DNA of 64,000 bases. Source: Alloascoidea africana. Taxonomy: Eukaryota > Ascomycota > Alloascoideomycetes > Alloascoideales > Alloascoideaceae. Within the stretch, counting starts at the first letter, position 1. Each line of letters begins with the position of its first letter. Below, piece by piece: positions 31,898-42,437 of the stretch. The stretch lies in assembly GCA_030581615.1 (NCBI GenBank), contig JAKTTT010000009.1:186001-250000 (forward strand), given 5' to 3'. The position numbers and the translations under genes were made by a program. Below the pieces are notes generated by a model. That model was not told where the DNA came from, ran no database searches, and worked only from the letters and a program-made list of their open reading frames with translations.

Positions 31898-33696
31898 TTA
31901 GAAGCACTTGCGATGGACGATTGAAGGTCCTGATTCGTCGTACTCCTGTTTTGAAATCCACATCTGTTGGAAAGTAGACAGGGAAGCCAATATAGAACCA
32001 CCGATCCAGACAGAGTACTTTCTCTCTGGTGGGGCTATAATCTTGACCTTCATTGAAGAAGGGGCCAAAGAGGTGATTTCCTTCTGCATACGTTCTGCAA
32101 TTCCTGGGAACATGGTTGTGCCTCCGGACATGACAATGTTTCCGTACAAGTCCTTACGAACATCAACATCGCACTTCATGATTGAGTTGAAAGTGGTTTC
32201 ATGGATACCAGCAGCTTCATGGCCCAAAACAGCAGGGTGGAACAAGGCTTCAGGGGCTCTGAAACGTTCATTACCAATTGTGATGACCTGTCCATCGGGG
32301 AGTTCATAACTCTTCTCCAAAGCTGAAGATTGAGAAGCGGTTTGGAGTTCCTGTTCGAAATCAAGAGCAACATAACACAGTTTCTCCTTAATGTCACGAA
32401 CAATTTCACGTTCGGCGGTTGTGGAGAAAGAGTAACCACGCTCGGACAAAATCTTCATGAGGTAGTCTGTCAAGTCTCTACCAGCCAAATCGATACGGAG
32501 AATGGCGTGTGGTAGAGAAAACCCAGCGTAAATGGGCACAACGTGGGTAACACCATCACCAGAATCCAAAACAATACCGGTGGTACGACCAGAGGCATAA
32601 AGAGACAGAACGGCCTGGATGGAAACGTAAAAAGCAGGAGCATTGAACGTTTCAAAAATGATCTGCGTCATCTTTTCACGGTTGGATTTGGGGTTGATGG
32701 GGGCCTCTGTGAGCAAGACTGGGTGTTCTTCAGGAGCCACTCTCAGTTCATTGTAGAAGGTATGATGCCAAATCTTCTCCATATCATCCCAGTTTGTGAC
32801 GATACCGTGTTCAATGGGGTATCTCAGAGTGAGAATACCTCTTTTGGATTGGGCTTCATCACCAACGTACGAGTCCTTTTGGCCCATACCAACCATAATA
32901 CCTTGATGACGTGGTCGACCAACAATGGATGGGAATACGGCGCGAGGGGCGTCATCACCGGCGAAACCGGCTTTGCACATACCGGAACCATTATCGATGA
33001 CGAGCTATATAGAAATTAGTCATGAGATTCAATTGCAAGAATATAGGGCGTGGAGATTGAGACTGAGAATGAGGAATAATAGTAAAAAAGTTTGAAAAAC
33101 TTGTTTTCTTTTCTTTACGTACAGCAACGACTTCTTCTAGAGACAAGATAAACAAATCATGTTAGTGAGCTGAACAAGGAGACCAAACCACAAAAACAAA
33201 AAGAAAGGGTAAAAAAATTGGTTTTGGAAAGACGCTTATGATCTGAAAAGTTTAGACTCAGACAATCCCGCCGCCATGCATGATCTTGGTTGAGATCTGA
33301 CCGGTAGCCAAAATAGGTTCAGATCGCCACGACATCCACATAAACATTACTAGACACCACCAGGGCTAATTTTCCACCACCACCGATTCTCCATCTTGAG
33401 AGAGAAAATGACAGCAATGCAAGATCTTGTTCCATTTCCTTATTATCAAGGGGGCGGGCGGTATTATGTGGTGGCCAGCAACGGAGATAAAGTGTGGGCT
33501 AGGGAGAGAATCATGGATGGCCACGACCATGAAACAAGCCAGATCTCACCGTGAGCAGCCAGAAAGGGGGTGGACATAACCATCTATGGCAGTGGCAGTG
33601 GAAGTGGCAGATGAGGCATGGCGGAGGAGGTCTGTCTGAGAGATCAATTCGGCACCCAAGCGGGCTCCCGGCTCAATGACACGTACCTTCGTTCAT
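31898..33696 (-). CDS. ACT1: Actin, spliced with two introns and two tiny leading exons
   Basis: The cytoskeletal ATPase actin, 376 residues by my assembly. Exon 3 (33004-31898) encodes from [18 protein letters not shown] to the terminal IVHRKCF. Upstream, a 14-nt exon (33136-33123, coding E/EVVA) follows a CACTAAC branch site and CTCTAG acceptor. It is preceded by a 10-nt first exon at 33696-33687 (ATGAACGAAG) with donor GTACGT. Introns are 33137-33686 (550 nt) and 33005-33122 (118 nt, also GTACGT). The resulting start [16 protein letters not shown] fits actin. The 10-nt first exon mirrors S. cerevisiae ACT1, which also splits after 10 coding bases. Position 2 is Asn where most actins have Asp or Glu. 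The order ACT1-YPT1 on one strand matches S. cerevisiae. Confidence 0.95.
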
Positions 33697-35680
33697 TGTG
33701 AGATGGTATTACGCTAGATATGAAATATGGGGCGTTGGCTTGTTTGCGAGCAGACGATGGGTGTGCACTGGCGAGATAAAAAGGAGGAGTGGGAGGAACG
33801 GGCCTCTTTTTAAAAAAAGGGGAGAGCGGGCCGTGCTGCGATCTACGCACGCGCCCGCGTACATTGCGGTCTGCCACATTCCGCTCGACCCGGCGCGCGG
33901 TGGCGGGCCCGCCGGAGACCCGCGTGCGGCCCGCCTTTCCGTGGTGGCCGACCGGGTCCCTCGCGCAGCGGGGGCGGGTGCGGCCGGTCACGCGCGGAAC
34001 GGAACACGTAGGCCTCTTCAGAGACACGGGCAGAGAGCAGAACCACTGCCTTCTTGACGGGCCCGTTGCGGGCCCGTTGCTGCTGGGCAAGACGAGGAAG
34101 ACGAAGAGGAAGACACGGGCGGCGGGAGCAGCCTGGGGGCAGCCTGGGAGCAGCCTGGGCAGGCCGTCCGGTGGCAAACTGGGATCTGGGAGCTGAACGA
34201 AGCATTTTCCATGCTCGATCCGGCATTCCTCTCCTTCCACAGGAACAAATATCCACACGGTTTCTATATCGCCTTGATCTCGGTTCCTCTGAATGCTTCG
34301 GCGCATACACGATTCCCATTGTTCGGGCTGGTGAAATTCTTAGCCCATATCTCCCTCTTCTGCCGAGATAGAATGTAGATCTGCCTGTCACTGGCTACTT
34401 TTCCACCCTTCCCTTCCAGTTCTTTTTTTTTCCGTTTGCTTTTTGCTGGATTGGACCAATTCCAATTTTGAAAAAAGCTGGTGATCCAGCGATGTAAGGC
34501 GAACCGTTGAGTACTAAAACGGCACAATAATTCAAATTGTTTGGGAAATCTGAACTTGAGTTTGCCGCTCTTGGCTTCCTACTGCTGTGCAAGGCTCATT
34601 TCTGTATGTCGATGATGAGTTAAATTTTGCCTCTTTACACTCTCTTCATTTTTTTTTTGCCACATTGTCTAGTTTCATATAATATTCAATTGGCCATTTG
34701 CCCCCACTGAGCAAACCTTGGGATGATGAGTCTGTGGCCAAATTTGCGTGTCATTGATACAGATCTGTATTCTTGAAATGGGAAATGGGCAATGCCTTTA
34801 ACAGGGCAAAGCTCTACAAACCTAATATCATCTTTAATCAACTAATAGAAACCACCAATACCTAGATCTTTTTTGATTGTTATCCCACCTTACCAAGCTT
34901 GGAGAAATCAAACAATGCCACCACCATTACCACCTACTTCTCATTCTCATTCTTGCCAAAAATTACGTATACTTGACAACAAACACTACAATTAGACAAC
35001 TAGATATTAATTTAGCTTGTTTTCTAACCAAATAAAAGCATAACAAGATGAGAGATGGAAATATATATGTAGAAGAAAAAAAATAATAATAATAAATGAG
35101 AGCAAAAAATAAACAACTGATAGGTAACATCAATCCAAAACAGAGATCAAGAGGGGGACACAATCAAAACAAACATAAAAGAGCAGTGAAACTCCCCTCC
35201 TCCTCCTCCTTTCAAACTTTCAATGTTCAATGTGGCCTCACCCACTTTCATATTTCTTAATAAGCTTTAACTGTGGGAGACGGACCAAAAAATATGAGAA
35301 CATGAAAAGTGGCAATTTCCAAATCCTTAATTAATAAAGCAATAGAGAAAGACAAAAGGAAATTGAAAAATGGTCGAGAAAAGGGAGGAAATGATGATTC
35401 AAAAAGTGTGCAAAAAAAGAGCCGAGCCAATGTTGCTGTTGCTGTTGCTGTTGCTGTTATTGTATTGTATTGATCTGTATCCAGGAGAAGAAAAGAGAAG
35501 AGGCAGTGTAGAACAAAAATTAATAAAGAAAGAAAAAAAAAAAAAAATGGGGTCGCATACGCCATATCATATAATTGATAATTTGCCTCCGATTTCCTCT
35601 TATAAAATCATCCAAGTTATTTGCAATACCCATCCCATATTTCCCAATACACCACGACCACGAGTTCAAAATCATCATCA
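33697..35680. other. ACT1 promoter region with a GC-rich island
   Basis: 2 kb between ACT1 and the 3' end of YPT1. Around 33835-34215 is a very GC-rich island with CGCGCGG, GGGCCCG and repeated GCAGCCTGG units, on both strands opening long but low-quality frames. 34600-35680 is AT-rich with A tracts, a (GTTGCT) repeat near 35430-35460 and no gene. Confidence 0.6.
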
Positions 35681-36307
35681 TCAGCAACATCCAGAAGAGT
35701 TTGCAGATGATAGACTCTTCCCTCGAAGATCGACATTCGCCTTTGTACTTCCAGGTCCTCCAGATCCACCAGTTGCACCGGAGTTGGCAACCTGGGCTTT
35801 AATCTGTCTTGCCATTGTGAAAAAAGCCTGTTCAACATTTGTTGAATTTAAAGCACTTGTTTCCAAAACTGGAATATCAAGAGCATCTGCAAATTCTTTT
35901 GCAACTCCAAAATCAACAATTTTCTTACTTGTCAAATCGGATTTGTTACCAACAAGTAATTTTTTAACCCCACCTGTAGCATAACGATCAATTTCTTGAA
36001 GCCATTGTTTAACATTGTTAAATGATTCTTGGTCCGTAACATCATAAACAATGATGATTCCATGTGCACCACGATAATAAGAACTGGTGATTGTTCGGAA
36101 TCGTTCTTGTCCTGCCGTATCCCATATTTGAAGCTTGATGGTTTTGCCATCCAATTCAATCGTTCGAATCTTGAAATCAACCCCGATGGTGGAGATGTAA
36201 TCTGGTGTATAGGTGTCATCTGCAAACCTAAGAAGTAAGCAGGACTTGCCGACGCCAGAGTCGCCGATTAAAAGAAGCTTAAACAAGTAATCGTATTCGC
36301 TGTTCAT
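35681..36307 (-). CDS. YPT1: Rab GTPase Ypt1 (Rab1)
   Basis: A 208-residue small GTPase directing ER-to-Golgi and early Golgi traffic. The first 14 residues ([14 protein letters not shown]) are those of Ypt1. The P-loop GDSGVGKS (15-22), the effector loop [36 protein letters not shown], the guanine-specificity NKSD, and ETSA are all intact. The C-terminal CC is the double geranylgeranylation site. No intron is needed. It lies upstream of ACT1 on the same strand, as in S. cerevisiae, with 2 kb between them here. Sec4/Rab8 is excluded by the N-terminal sequence. Confidence 0.96.
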   Translation of the reverse strand: MNSEYDYLFKLLLIGDSGVGKSCLLLRFADDTYTPDYISTIGVDFKIRTIELDGKTIKLQIWDTAGQERFRTITSSYYRGAHGIIIVYDVTDQESFNNVKQWLQEIDRYATGGVKKLLVGNKSDLTSKKIVDFGVAKEFADALDIPVLETSALNSTNVEQAFFTMARQIKAQVANSGATGGSGGPGSTKANVDLRGKSLSSANSSGCC

Positions 36308-36646
36308 GTTTCTATGCAGAGGATCTATCTGAATGGATTAAAAAATGCAGAAGGGGGGGGAATGATATGTATAGTTGGCGCAACAAGAGATAGGGAGAGA
36401 GGGATTCCTTTTGAGCTGGGATTCTTGAGGACTCAGGAGTGACTGTCAAAAGAAAGTCTCGGATCGACCGACAAACAACCGAACGCCTGTTCCTGTTGGG
36501 TTACATCACAAGACCCCTTTTTCCAAGACGAAATCCAATTTTGACTATGAACGAAAGTATATGGAAATATCAAAACCTAAAGCGAAAGCTAAATCGAAAA
36601 CGAAAACGAACGCCTAAACCAACAGAAATAATAAAGTAGATATATC
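36308..36646. other. Intergenic spacer YPT1-HSP70
   Basis: Promoter of YPT1 and 3' end of HSP70. It contains a G run (36353-36360) and an imperfect AAACG-type repeat (36580-36610). No gene seen. Confidence 0.6.
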
Positions 36647-38569
36647 TTAATCAACCTCTTCCACAGTTGGATTTCCTCCAGCGCCTCCAGGTGGCGGCGG
36701 AGCCCCTGTACCACCGGCACCAGTAGGTCCTGCTGCTCCGTAAAACTTCATCATAATCGGGTTGGCAACCCCTTCCAACTCCTTTTGTTTATCCGTATAC
36801 TCTTCCATCGTGGCCGCTTGATTAGAATCTAGCCATTCAATTGTTTCCTCAATTGCCTTTTCCAACTGGGTACAATCACTTTCCTCTGCTTTCTCTTTAA
36901 ATTTCTCCTCTGAAATGCTATTCTTCAAAGAATAGGCATAGGATTCAAGACCGTTTTTCGCAGATATTCTCGTTGCTTCTTCTTCATCCTCTTTTTTATA
37001 TTTCTCTGCATCTGAAACCATACGATCGATATCTTCTTTAGACAATCGACCTTTTTCATTCGTAATTGTAATCTTATTACTCTTCCCAGTCCCCTTTTCA
37101 ACAGCAGATACATTCAAAATACCATTTGCATCCACATCAAAACTGACCTCGATTTGAGGAATGCCTCTTGGTGCAGGTGGGATCCCGCTAAGTTCGAATT
37201 TCCCCAAAATATTGTTATCTCTGGTTCTTGCCCTTTCTCCTTCATACACCTGAATTAAAACCCCTGGTTGATTATCAGAATATGTGGAAAATACTTCTGA
37301 TTTTTTGGTGGGAATGACACTGTTTCTAGGAATCAGCTTCGTCATTACTCCTCCCGCGGTTTCAATGCCAAGAGACAAGGGAGCAACGTCCAACAATAGC
37401 AGGTCCTGGGTTTTCGTGGAAGTGGTGTCTCCAGATAGAATCGCAGCTTGAACTGCAGCACCATACGCAACCGCTTCATCTGGATTGATGGATTTGCTCG
37501 GTTCCTTGCCATTGAAAAAATCCGAAACCAGTTTTTGAATCTTTGGAATGCGTGTAGAACCTCCAACCAAAACAATAGACTCAACATTGCTTTTACTAAG
37601 TTTAGAATCCCTCAATACTTTTTCAACGGGTTCCAAAGTGGTTCTGAACAAATCTTGGCAAAGCTCTTCAAATCTCGCTCTTGTAATCGAGGTGTAAAAA
37701 TCAATTCCTTCAAACAAGGAATCAATTTCCAATGAGGTTTGAGAAGAAGAAGATAAAGTGCGTTTGGCTCTTTCACAAGCAGTTCGTAAACGCCTAAGAG
37801 TCCGCTGGTTTTGCGAAATGTCTTTTTTGTTTTTTCTTTTAAACTCGTTGATGAAATGATTCACCAATCGATTGTCAAAGTCTTCGCCTCCAAGATGTGT
37901 ATCTCCCGCAGTTGCCTTTACTTCAAAAACACCCTCGTCAATTGACAATAGAGAAACGTCAAATGTGCCACCGCCAAGGTCAAAAATCAATACATTGTGT
38001 TCTCCCTGATCCTTTTTGTCCAGTCCGTAGGCAATTGCTGCAGCTGTGGGCTCATTGATTATACGCAAAACATTGAGACCGGCAATAAGACCTGCATCTT
38101 TTGTAGCCTGACGTTGAGAATCGTTGAAGTAAGCAGGGACGGTTACAACCGCATCCTTGACTTCACTTCCCATAAAGCTCTCAGCGGTTTCTCTCATCTT
38201 TGTCAAGATCATGGAGGAGATTTCTTCTGGAGTGAAGATCTTGGTTTCACCTTTAAACTGAACCTCAATCTTGGGTTTGTCCCCACCAGCGTCAACAACT
38301 TTGAACGGGAAATGCTTGACGTCTCCTTGCACCTCCGGATCTGAAAACTTTCTTCCAATTAGGCGCTTCGCGTCAAAAACAGTATTCTGGGGGTTCATTG
38401 CAGCCTGGTTCTTGGCCGCATCCCCCATCAGTCTCTCTGTATCCGTGAAGGCAACAAACGAAGGGGTTGTGCGATTTCCCTGGTCGTTTGCGATGATTTC
38501 TACCCTGTCGTTTGCGAAATGCGCGACGCACGAGTAGGTCGTGCCCAGATCGATGCCCACAGCGACCAT
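36647..38569 (-). CDS. SSA1: Cytosolic Hsp70 chaperone (Ssa type)
   Basis: A 640-residue ATP-dependent chaperone folding and transporting proteins in cytosol and nucleus. The three Hsp70 signatures are present: [28 protein letters not shown] and [40 protein letters not shown]. The linker and substrate domain follow ([16 protein letters not shown]), then a helical lid and a Gly/Pro-rich tail ending EEVD, the docking signal for TPR co-chaperones. That ending and the lack of a signal peptide place it in the cytosolic Ssa group. No intron. It is divergent from SGF73 over 315 bp. No clear tripartite heat-shock element was found, but a GAA-containing repeat sits at 38641-38683. Confidence 0.95.
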   Translation of the reverse strand: MVAVGIDLGTTYSCVAHFANDRVEIIANDQGNRTTPSFVAFTDTERLMGDAAKNQAAMNPQNTVFDAKRLIGRKFSDPEVQGDVKHFPFKVVDAGGDKPKIEVQFKGETKIFTPEEISSMILTKMRETAESFMGSEVKDAVVTVPAYFNDSQRQATKDAGLIAGLNVLRIINEPTAAAIAYGLDKKDQGEHNVLIFDLGGGTFDVSLLSIDEGVFEVKATAGDTHLGGEDFDNRLVNHFINEFKRKNKKDISQNQRTLRRLRTACERAKRTLSSSSQTSLEIDSLFEGIDFYTSITRARFEELCQDLFRTTLEPVEKVLRDSKLSKSNVESIVLVGGSTRIPKIQKLVSDFFNGKEPSKSINPDEAVAYGAAVQAAILSGDTTSTKTQDLLLLDVAPLSLGIETAGGVMTKLIPRNSVIPTKKSEVFSTYSDNQPGVLIQVYEGERARTRDNNILGKFELSGIPPAPRGIPQIEVSFDVDANGILNVSAVEKGTGKSNKITITNEKGRLSKEDIDRMVSDAEKYKKEDEEEATRISAKNGLESYAYSLKNSISEEKFKEKAEESDCTQLEKAIEETIEWLDSNQAATMEEYTDKQKELEGVANPIMMKFYGAAGPTGAGGTGAPPPPGGAGGNPTVEEVD

Positions 38570-38884
38570 TTTTGGAGCCTAGCGTAGATTGAAGGAAATT
38601 TGGACTGCCGGGACTTTTTGCTCTTCAGACACTGGACGCTGGAAGCTGGAAGCAGAAAGCAGAAAGCAGAAAGCAGGAGCCTTTGGAGAGCAAGAAAGCC
38701 CAGCAGGGCCAATGATTACTTCCCGATCCGGCCAGCCGCGCTGAGGTGCATGGGCGGCCCCGTCCCGGAAGTTACGGCGGCTGGCTCCCGGGGCTGGGGC
38801 AGCCCGCTCGCTTCGCAGCCAGGCCGGCGGGCCTGGGCAGGCGGACAAATTGAAATTGATTTTGCCCTTTGGAGCTTTCTGGCC
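38570..38884. promoter_or_regulatory. Divergent promoter HSP70 / SGF73
   Basis: 315 bp between divergent start codons. The HSP70-proximal half carries tandem GGAAGCT and AGAAAGC units (38641-38683). The SGF73-proximal half (38715-38855) is a GC-rich island. In-frame ATGs at 38600 and upstream would extend SGF73 with low-quality sequence and are not favoured. Confidence 0.6.
38641..38683 (+). repeat. Heptamer repeat in the HSP70/SGF73 promoter
   Basis: Two GGAAGCT-like units followed by three AGAAAGC units place GAA every 7 bp. Heat-shock elements need GAA/TTC in alternating 5-bp units, so this is not a canonical one. Confidence 0.7.
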
Positions 38885-40485
38885 ATGCTAGCCGCCGCCG
38901 CGAACAGCCCTCCTTCTGAATGCGAGGGTCTCCAAGTGAACCAGATCATGCTGGCTCAGGTCTTTGGCTCGGCCTCTAATGCCGCGGCAAAGGTCTCGCT
39001 TGCCTCCTCTTCAAACTCCCAAGCTCCCAACTCCAATCCCAATCCGCAAGCGGTGGTTTGGAAAGAGTTTGGCGAGTACATTGATCAGCTGGGTACGGGT
39101 TTCGCTTTTCGCTTCTTTCCTATTTCTAAACAACTTGGTCGTGTTTCTGGTCACAATACTAACATAGGTAACCCTTATCGTGCATAGACACAGACAGTCC
39201 CGATCACAGTCCCAATCTTCATCATCATCATCACAATCTCTCCCGGCCCTCAGCTTCCATCCCTTCAAATCCCCTAACTGATCCTCTAGATTACAGAATT
39301 TGTAACACCTGCTCCAGACCCATTCTATACTCGGTTCTCGCAAAACATATACAAGAGTGTATAGCTAGACAAGCCCAAATGGCAAAGCAACAGGAAGCTT
39401 CCACCACCTCTAGCTCAAGTTCTAATTCTAACAATGCCAGCAGCAGTTCCACCAAAAAATCCGCAAAAAAGACAAAAAAGGATTCTATCCGCTCACGAGC
39501 CTCTGGAACGCCTGGGACGGGCTCAAAGGCTTCTACCCCTATACCTTCGGAGAAACCTGCTAAAGCCACAAAGAAACGGAAAAATGCTGCAAATGACGGA
39601 GATGGCAACCCCAGGCCTACAAAGAAAAAGAAAGAAAAAGTAAAAGCTCCTCCAAAGAAAAAAGGTCCTGTAAACGTTGAAATCCAGTGTGGCGTCAAGT
39701 TGCCAAATGGCGGGTTTTGCGCCCGATCTCTAACTTGTAAAACCCATTCAATGTCTGCAAAACGATCTGTCCCTGGGAGGTCGGCTCCTTACGATGTTTT
39801 ACTATCCAACTATCAACGCAGAAACCAGGCAAAACTTGCCTCAATCCTAAATGCACAGCATTTGGCAAATGAAATGGAAGAAAATGGTCCCGTGGATGAG
39901 GACGAGGAGGCCCAGGAGGTTTACGCCGGCGTGCAACGAAGTTTGCCACAACCTCTGGAGAAAAAAATTTACATGCCTGCTGGATTCCGAACAAAAGTGT
40001 TTAGAATGAGAGAAATGTTTGCAAAGGCTTTTATGCCCAAGCGGAATAATACCGCTGGTGGGATAATGAGCAGAGCATGCATTATTGATCCCAATACTCC
40101 TTCCAAAGTTTTATTAACGGCTCCCAACAGTGCGGCCGCTTCGCAGTTGAAGCAGCATCAGCTGGCCATGGTTCAACAGGCTCAGGCTCAGGCTCATGCC
40201 CAGGCTCATGCCCAAGCCCAAGCCCAAGCCCAAGCCCAAGCCCAAGCTCAAGCTCAAGCTCAAGCTCAAGCTCAATCCCAAGCTCAAGCTTCAATGACCC
40301 AAGAGCAGGCAAGAGCAAGACAGATGCAAGTGCATGCTCAGGTTCAGGGACAGCAGAATGTTCAACAACAACAAATGCTTCTTAAGCAACAACAACAACA
40401 ACAACAACAGAGGGCATTAGGGACAAATAGAACAACAAATGGGAATAACGGGTCAGCCGCAATGATGGGATACATGAATCGATAA
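38885..40485 (+). CDS. SGF73: SAGA deubiquitination-module subunit Sgf73 (ataxin-7 family), spliced
   Basis: Anchors the histone H2B deubiquitinase module in the SAGA coactivator. Exon 1 is 38885-39092 and exon 2 is 39290-40485, giving 467 residues. The 197-nt intron 39093-39289 (GTACGG...CCTAACTG...TAG) rejoins EYIDQL/DYRICNTC. A C2HC finger (C74-x2-C77-x11-H89-x3-C93, with SRPILYSVLAKHIQEC) is the usual ZnF1, and a SCA7 domain lies near 200-245 (IQCGVKLPNGGFCARSLTCKTHS). Between them is a Ser/Lys-rich basic linker, and the C-terminus has a (Gln-Ala) dipeptide run and poly-Gln. The start at 38885 was chosen because frames upstream of it cross GC-rich promoter DNA. S. cerevisiae Sgf73 is 657 residues, longer mainly in low complexity. 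Confidence 0.88.
40174..40296 (+). repeat. CARGCN hexamer repeat coding (Gln-Ala)n in SGF73
   Basis: Successive CAGGCT, CAAGCC and CAAGCT blocks. The runs of identical hexamers suggest several rounds of local duplication. The product is a Gln-Ala/His-Ala dipeptide repeat. Confidence 0.8.
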
Positions 40486-41416
40486 TAACAAAACACAAAG
40501 TATCGTTTTATTATTTTCTTTTATACCTCTTTTTTTATTTTTTTGGCAATGAACCTTTTATTACGGCATATCTAAGTTGATTGACTGGTCTTACCAGTCT
40601 TCTTTTCATGATCTGTAAAAGTTTTTTTCTTTTTTTTTTAGGTAATGGTATCACAATAAGGTAAAAAAAGTATCTCTAAATAGTTTTCATTACGGGAACA
40701 ATAAAACTAATTACTTTTTACTTTGATATATCCATCGGTTTTGTATTTTTATTCTATCAGTACCTTATTTACCTATATATGTGTGTAAATTTCAGCATGT
40801 TTCAGTTTTCTTGGTTTCTTTCATTCGTTTTCTCCATTCTTTTTCTTCTTTTTCCCATTCTGACTAGTTACTTGTTAGCATTTACTCCAAAGTTTACCGG
40901 TTAGTTTAGTAGTATTCTAATGTCAATAATGGTTTTGGCTTTTTTTTATCACTTTCACAATATACACAAAAAGAGAATCAGATTCTAGGGGGGAATCATT
41001 GGATCTTCCCCCGTTTCTATTTTTCTTAAACCACCACCCTAGGTAAATTTTTCTATTTATTTGATTTGGTGATAAAATAGATTATACGACCTAGGAATAT
41101 TAAACCCCATTTTGCAGAATTGTTTGGTTCGGCTGTCAGTTTTTTTCTCCTTCGGGAGGACTCTTGGTAATTGTCTTTATGGCCCTATGACGTCTGCTAC
41201 ACGCACCCCCTCCATATTGCCCGATGGGGCAGGTCTTTGCGAGCCCGGTTGAGAAGCATCCCTGGCGGTTAAAAGTAGATTTGTGTCCGCACACCGAGCA
41301 CACGGCTTATCTCTCCAACAAAATAGAGATACATAAATACTAGTGTATCAGCCCCCTTCTTCCCTTGCAGATAGAGAAATCTTCTAGTCCTAAATAAAGT
41401 AATTTTAACATTACCA
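40486..41416. other. Intergenic region SGF73-GNAT
   Basis: AT-rich DNA with many T tracts from 40510 to 41060, then more mixed sequence (41100-41416) that is probably the promoter of the acetyltransferase gene. No gene seen. Confidence 0.6.
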
Positions 41417-42437
41417 ATGTTTCCCTTGTCACGAGAAACACAGGTCCAGGCCCAGGCCCAGAACAAGACCAAGACCAAGACCTCAACTTCCCCAACCAGG
41501 CGGAAACAATCTCCAGATCTGAAACCCGTAGCTGGAACCTCCAAGATCTCAAAGGCATCCCAGATAAAGCTTCCCGCAGACACCCTTGAAATTAGAACCG
41601 CTTCTCTAAAAGAATACAAAAAAATTGCAAAATCTCTACAAAAAGCTTTTAAAGATGACCCTTTTGCACAGTTTCTTTGTACTGCAGATGGTAACACCCC
41701 AAAGCAGGCAAAAGATCTGGATAGGCTTATCTGGGAGGTTATGATTTATGCCCACTTACTAAAAGGTGTGGTCCATGTGATCGGAGATTACGATGGTGTC
41801 TCAATCTGGCTCCCGCCCGGAACTTCCACTGATTGGTTTACAATGGTCCAAAGTGGAATCATCAGAGTTTGGTTCAAGTTGGGTAAAGAGGGTAAAAGAA
41901 GGTTTTTCGATGAGTTTTTACCCAAATTGCATGATGAAAAGTATGTGCTATTCTATACAAGTACTGTAAATTTTCGATACTTACTCGTTTTTTTTTTTTG
42001 GTTTTTTGTTAGGTTGAACGTTATGGGGAAGAATGATGACAAGTGTTGGTACTTGGTGTACTTGGGCACTTTACCCAGGGCCCGTGGGAAGGGTTATTCC
42101 AGAAAGTTGATGGAACACGTCACTCGAGTTGTGAGTATTTTGTGTTTCAAAATAAAAACACTACTGGAACTCCTCTACTAATCTCTATTTTTTTTTTTTT
42201 TAGGCCGATGAACAAGGAATTCCATGTTATTTGGAGTCCTCAAATTCAGTGAATGTGCCGATTTATCAGCGTTTCGGGTATCAAGTGGTTAAAACAATGA
42301 CTCTTGGAGAAAAAGGTACACCAGCCTATGTTCCTCTTGATTTGATGACCCGTGATCCAAGACCTTTGGATTCAGAGGCTGAAACTTTGGTTAACGATTC
42401 TGCATTTGAAGATGAGGATGATGGTTACAGAAAGTAA
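41417..42437 (+). CDS. GNAT-family N-acetyltransferase, spliced
   Basis: Acetyl-CoA-dependent transferase of unknown substrate, 291 residues from exons 41417-41940, 42013-42130 and 42204-42437. Introns are 41941-42012 (GTATGT...TTAG) and 42131-42203 (GTGAGT...TACTAAT...TAG). Both sit in front of long T tracts and both restore the frame: HDEK/LNVMGK and HVTRV/ADEQGIP. The domain has the fungal puromycin-acetyltransferase-like layout: AFKDDPFAQFL, VSIWLPPG, WYLVYLGTLP, the acetyl-CoA loop RARGKG, and CYLESSNSVNVPIYQRFGY. The first 50 residues are basic and Thr/Gln-rich, perhaps a mitochondrial or disordered leader. The neighbours give no clue to the substrate. Confidence 0.85.

Noticed and set aside
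33644-34306. Long frames on both strands across the GC-rich ACT1 upstream block
   Set aside because: Overlapping frames on both strands are a by-product of few AT-rich stop codons in GC-rich DNA. Composition is Arg/Pro/Gly-rich and no domain is visible.
38600-38884. N-terminal extension of SGF73 to the ATG at 38600
   Set aside because: The added 95 residues cross the heptamer array and the GC-rich island. The family has no such leader, and 38885 starts cleanly before the conserved part.
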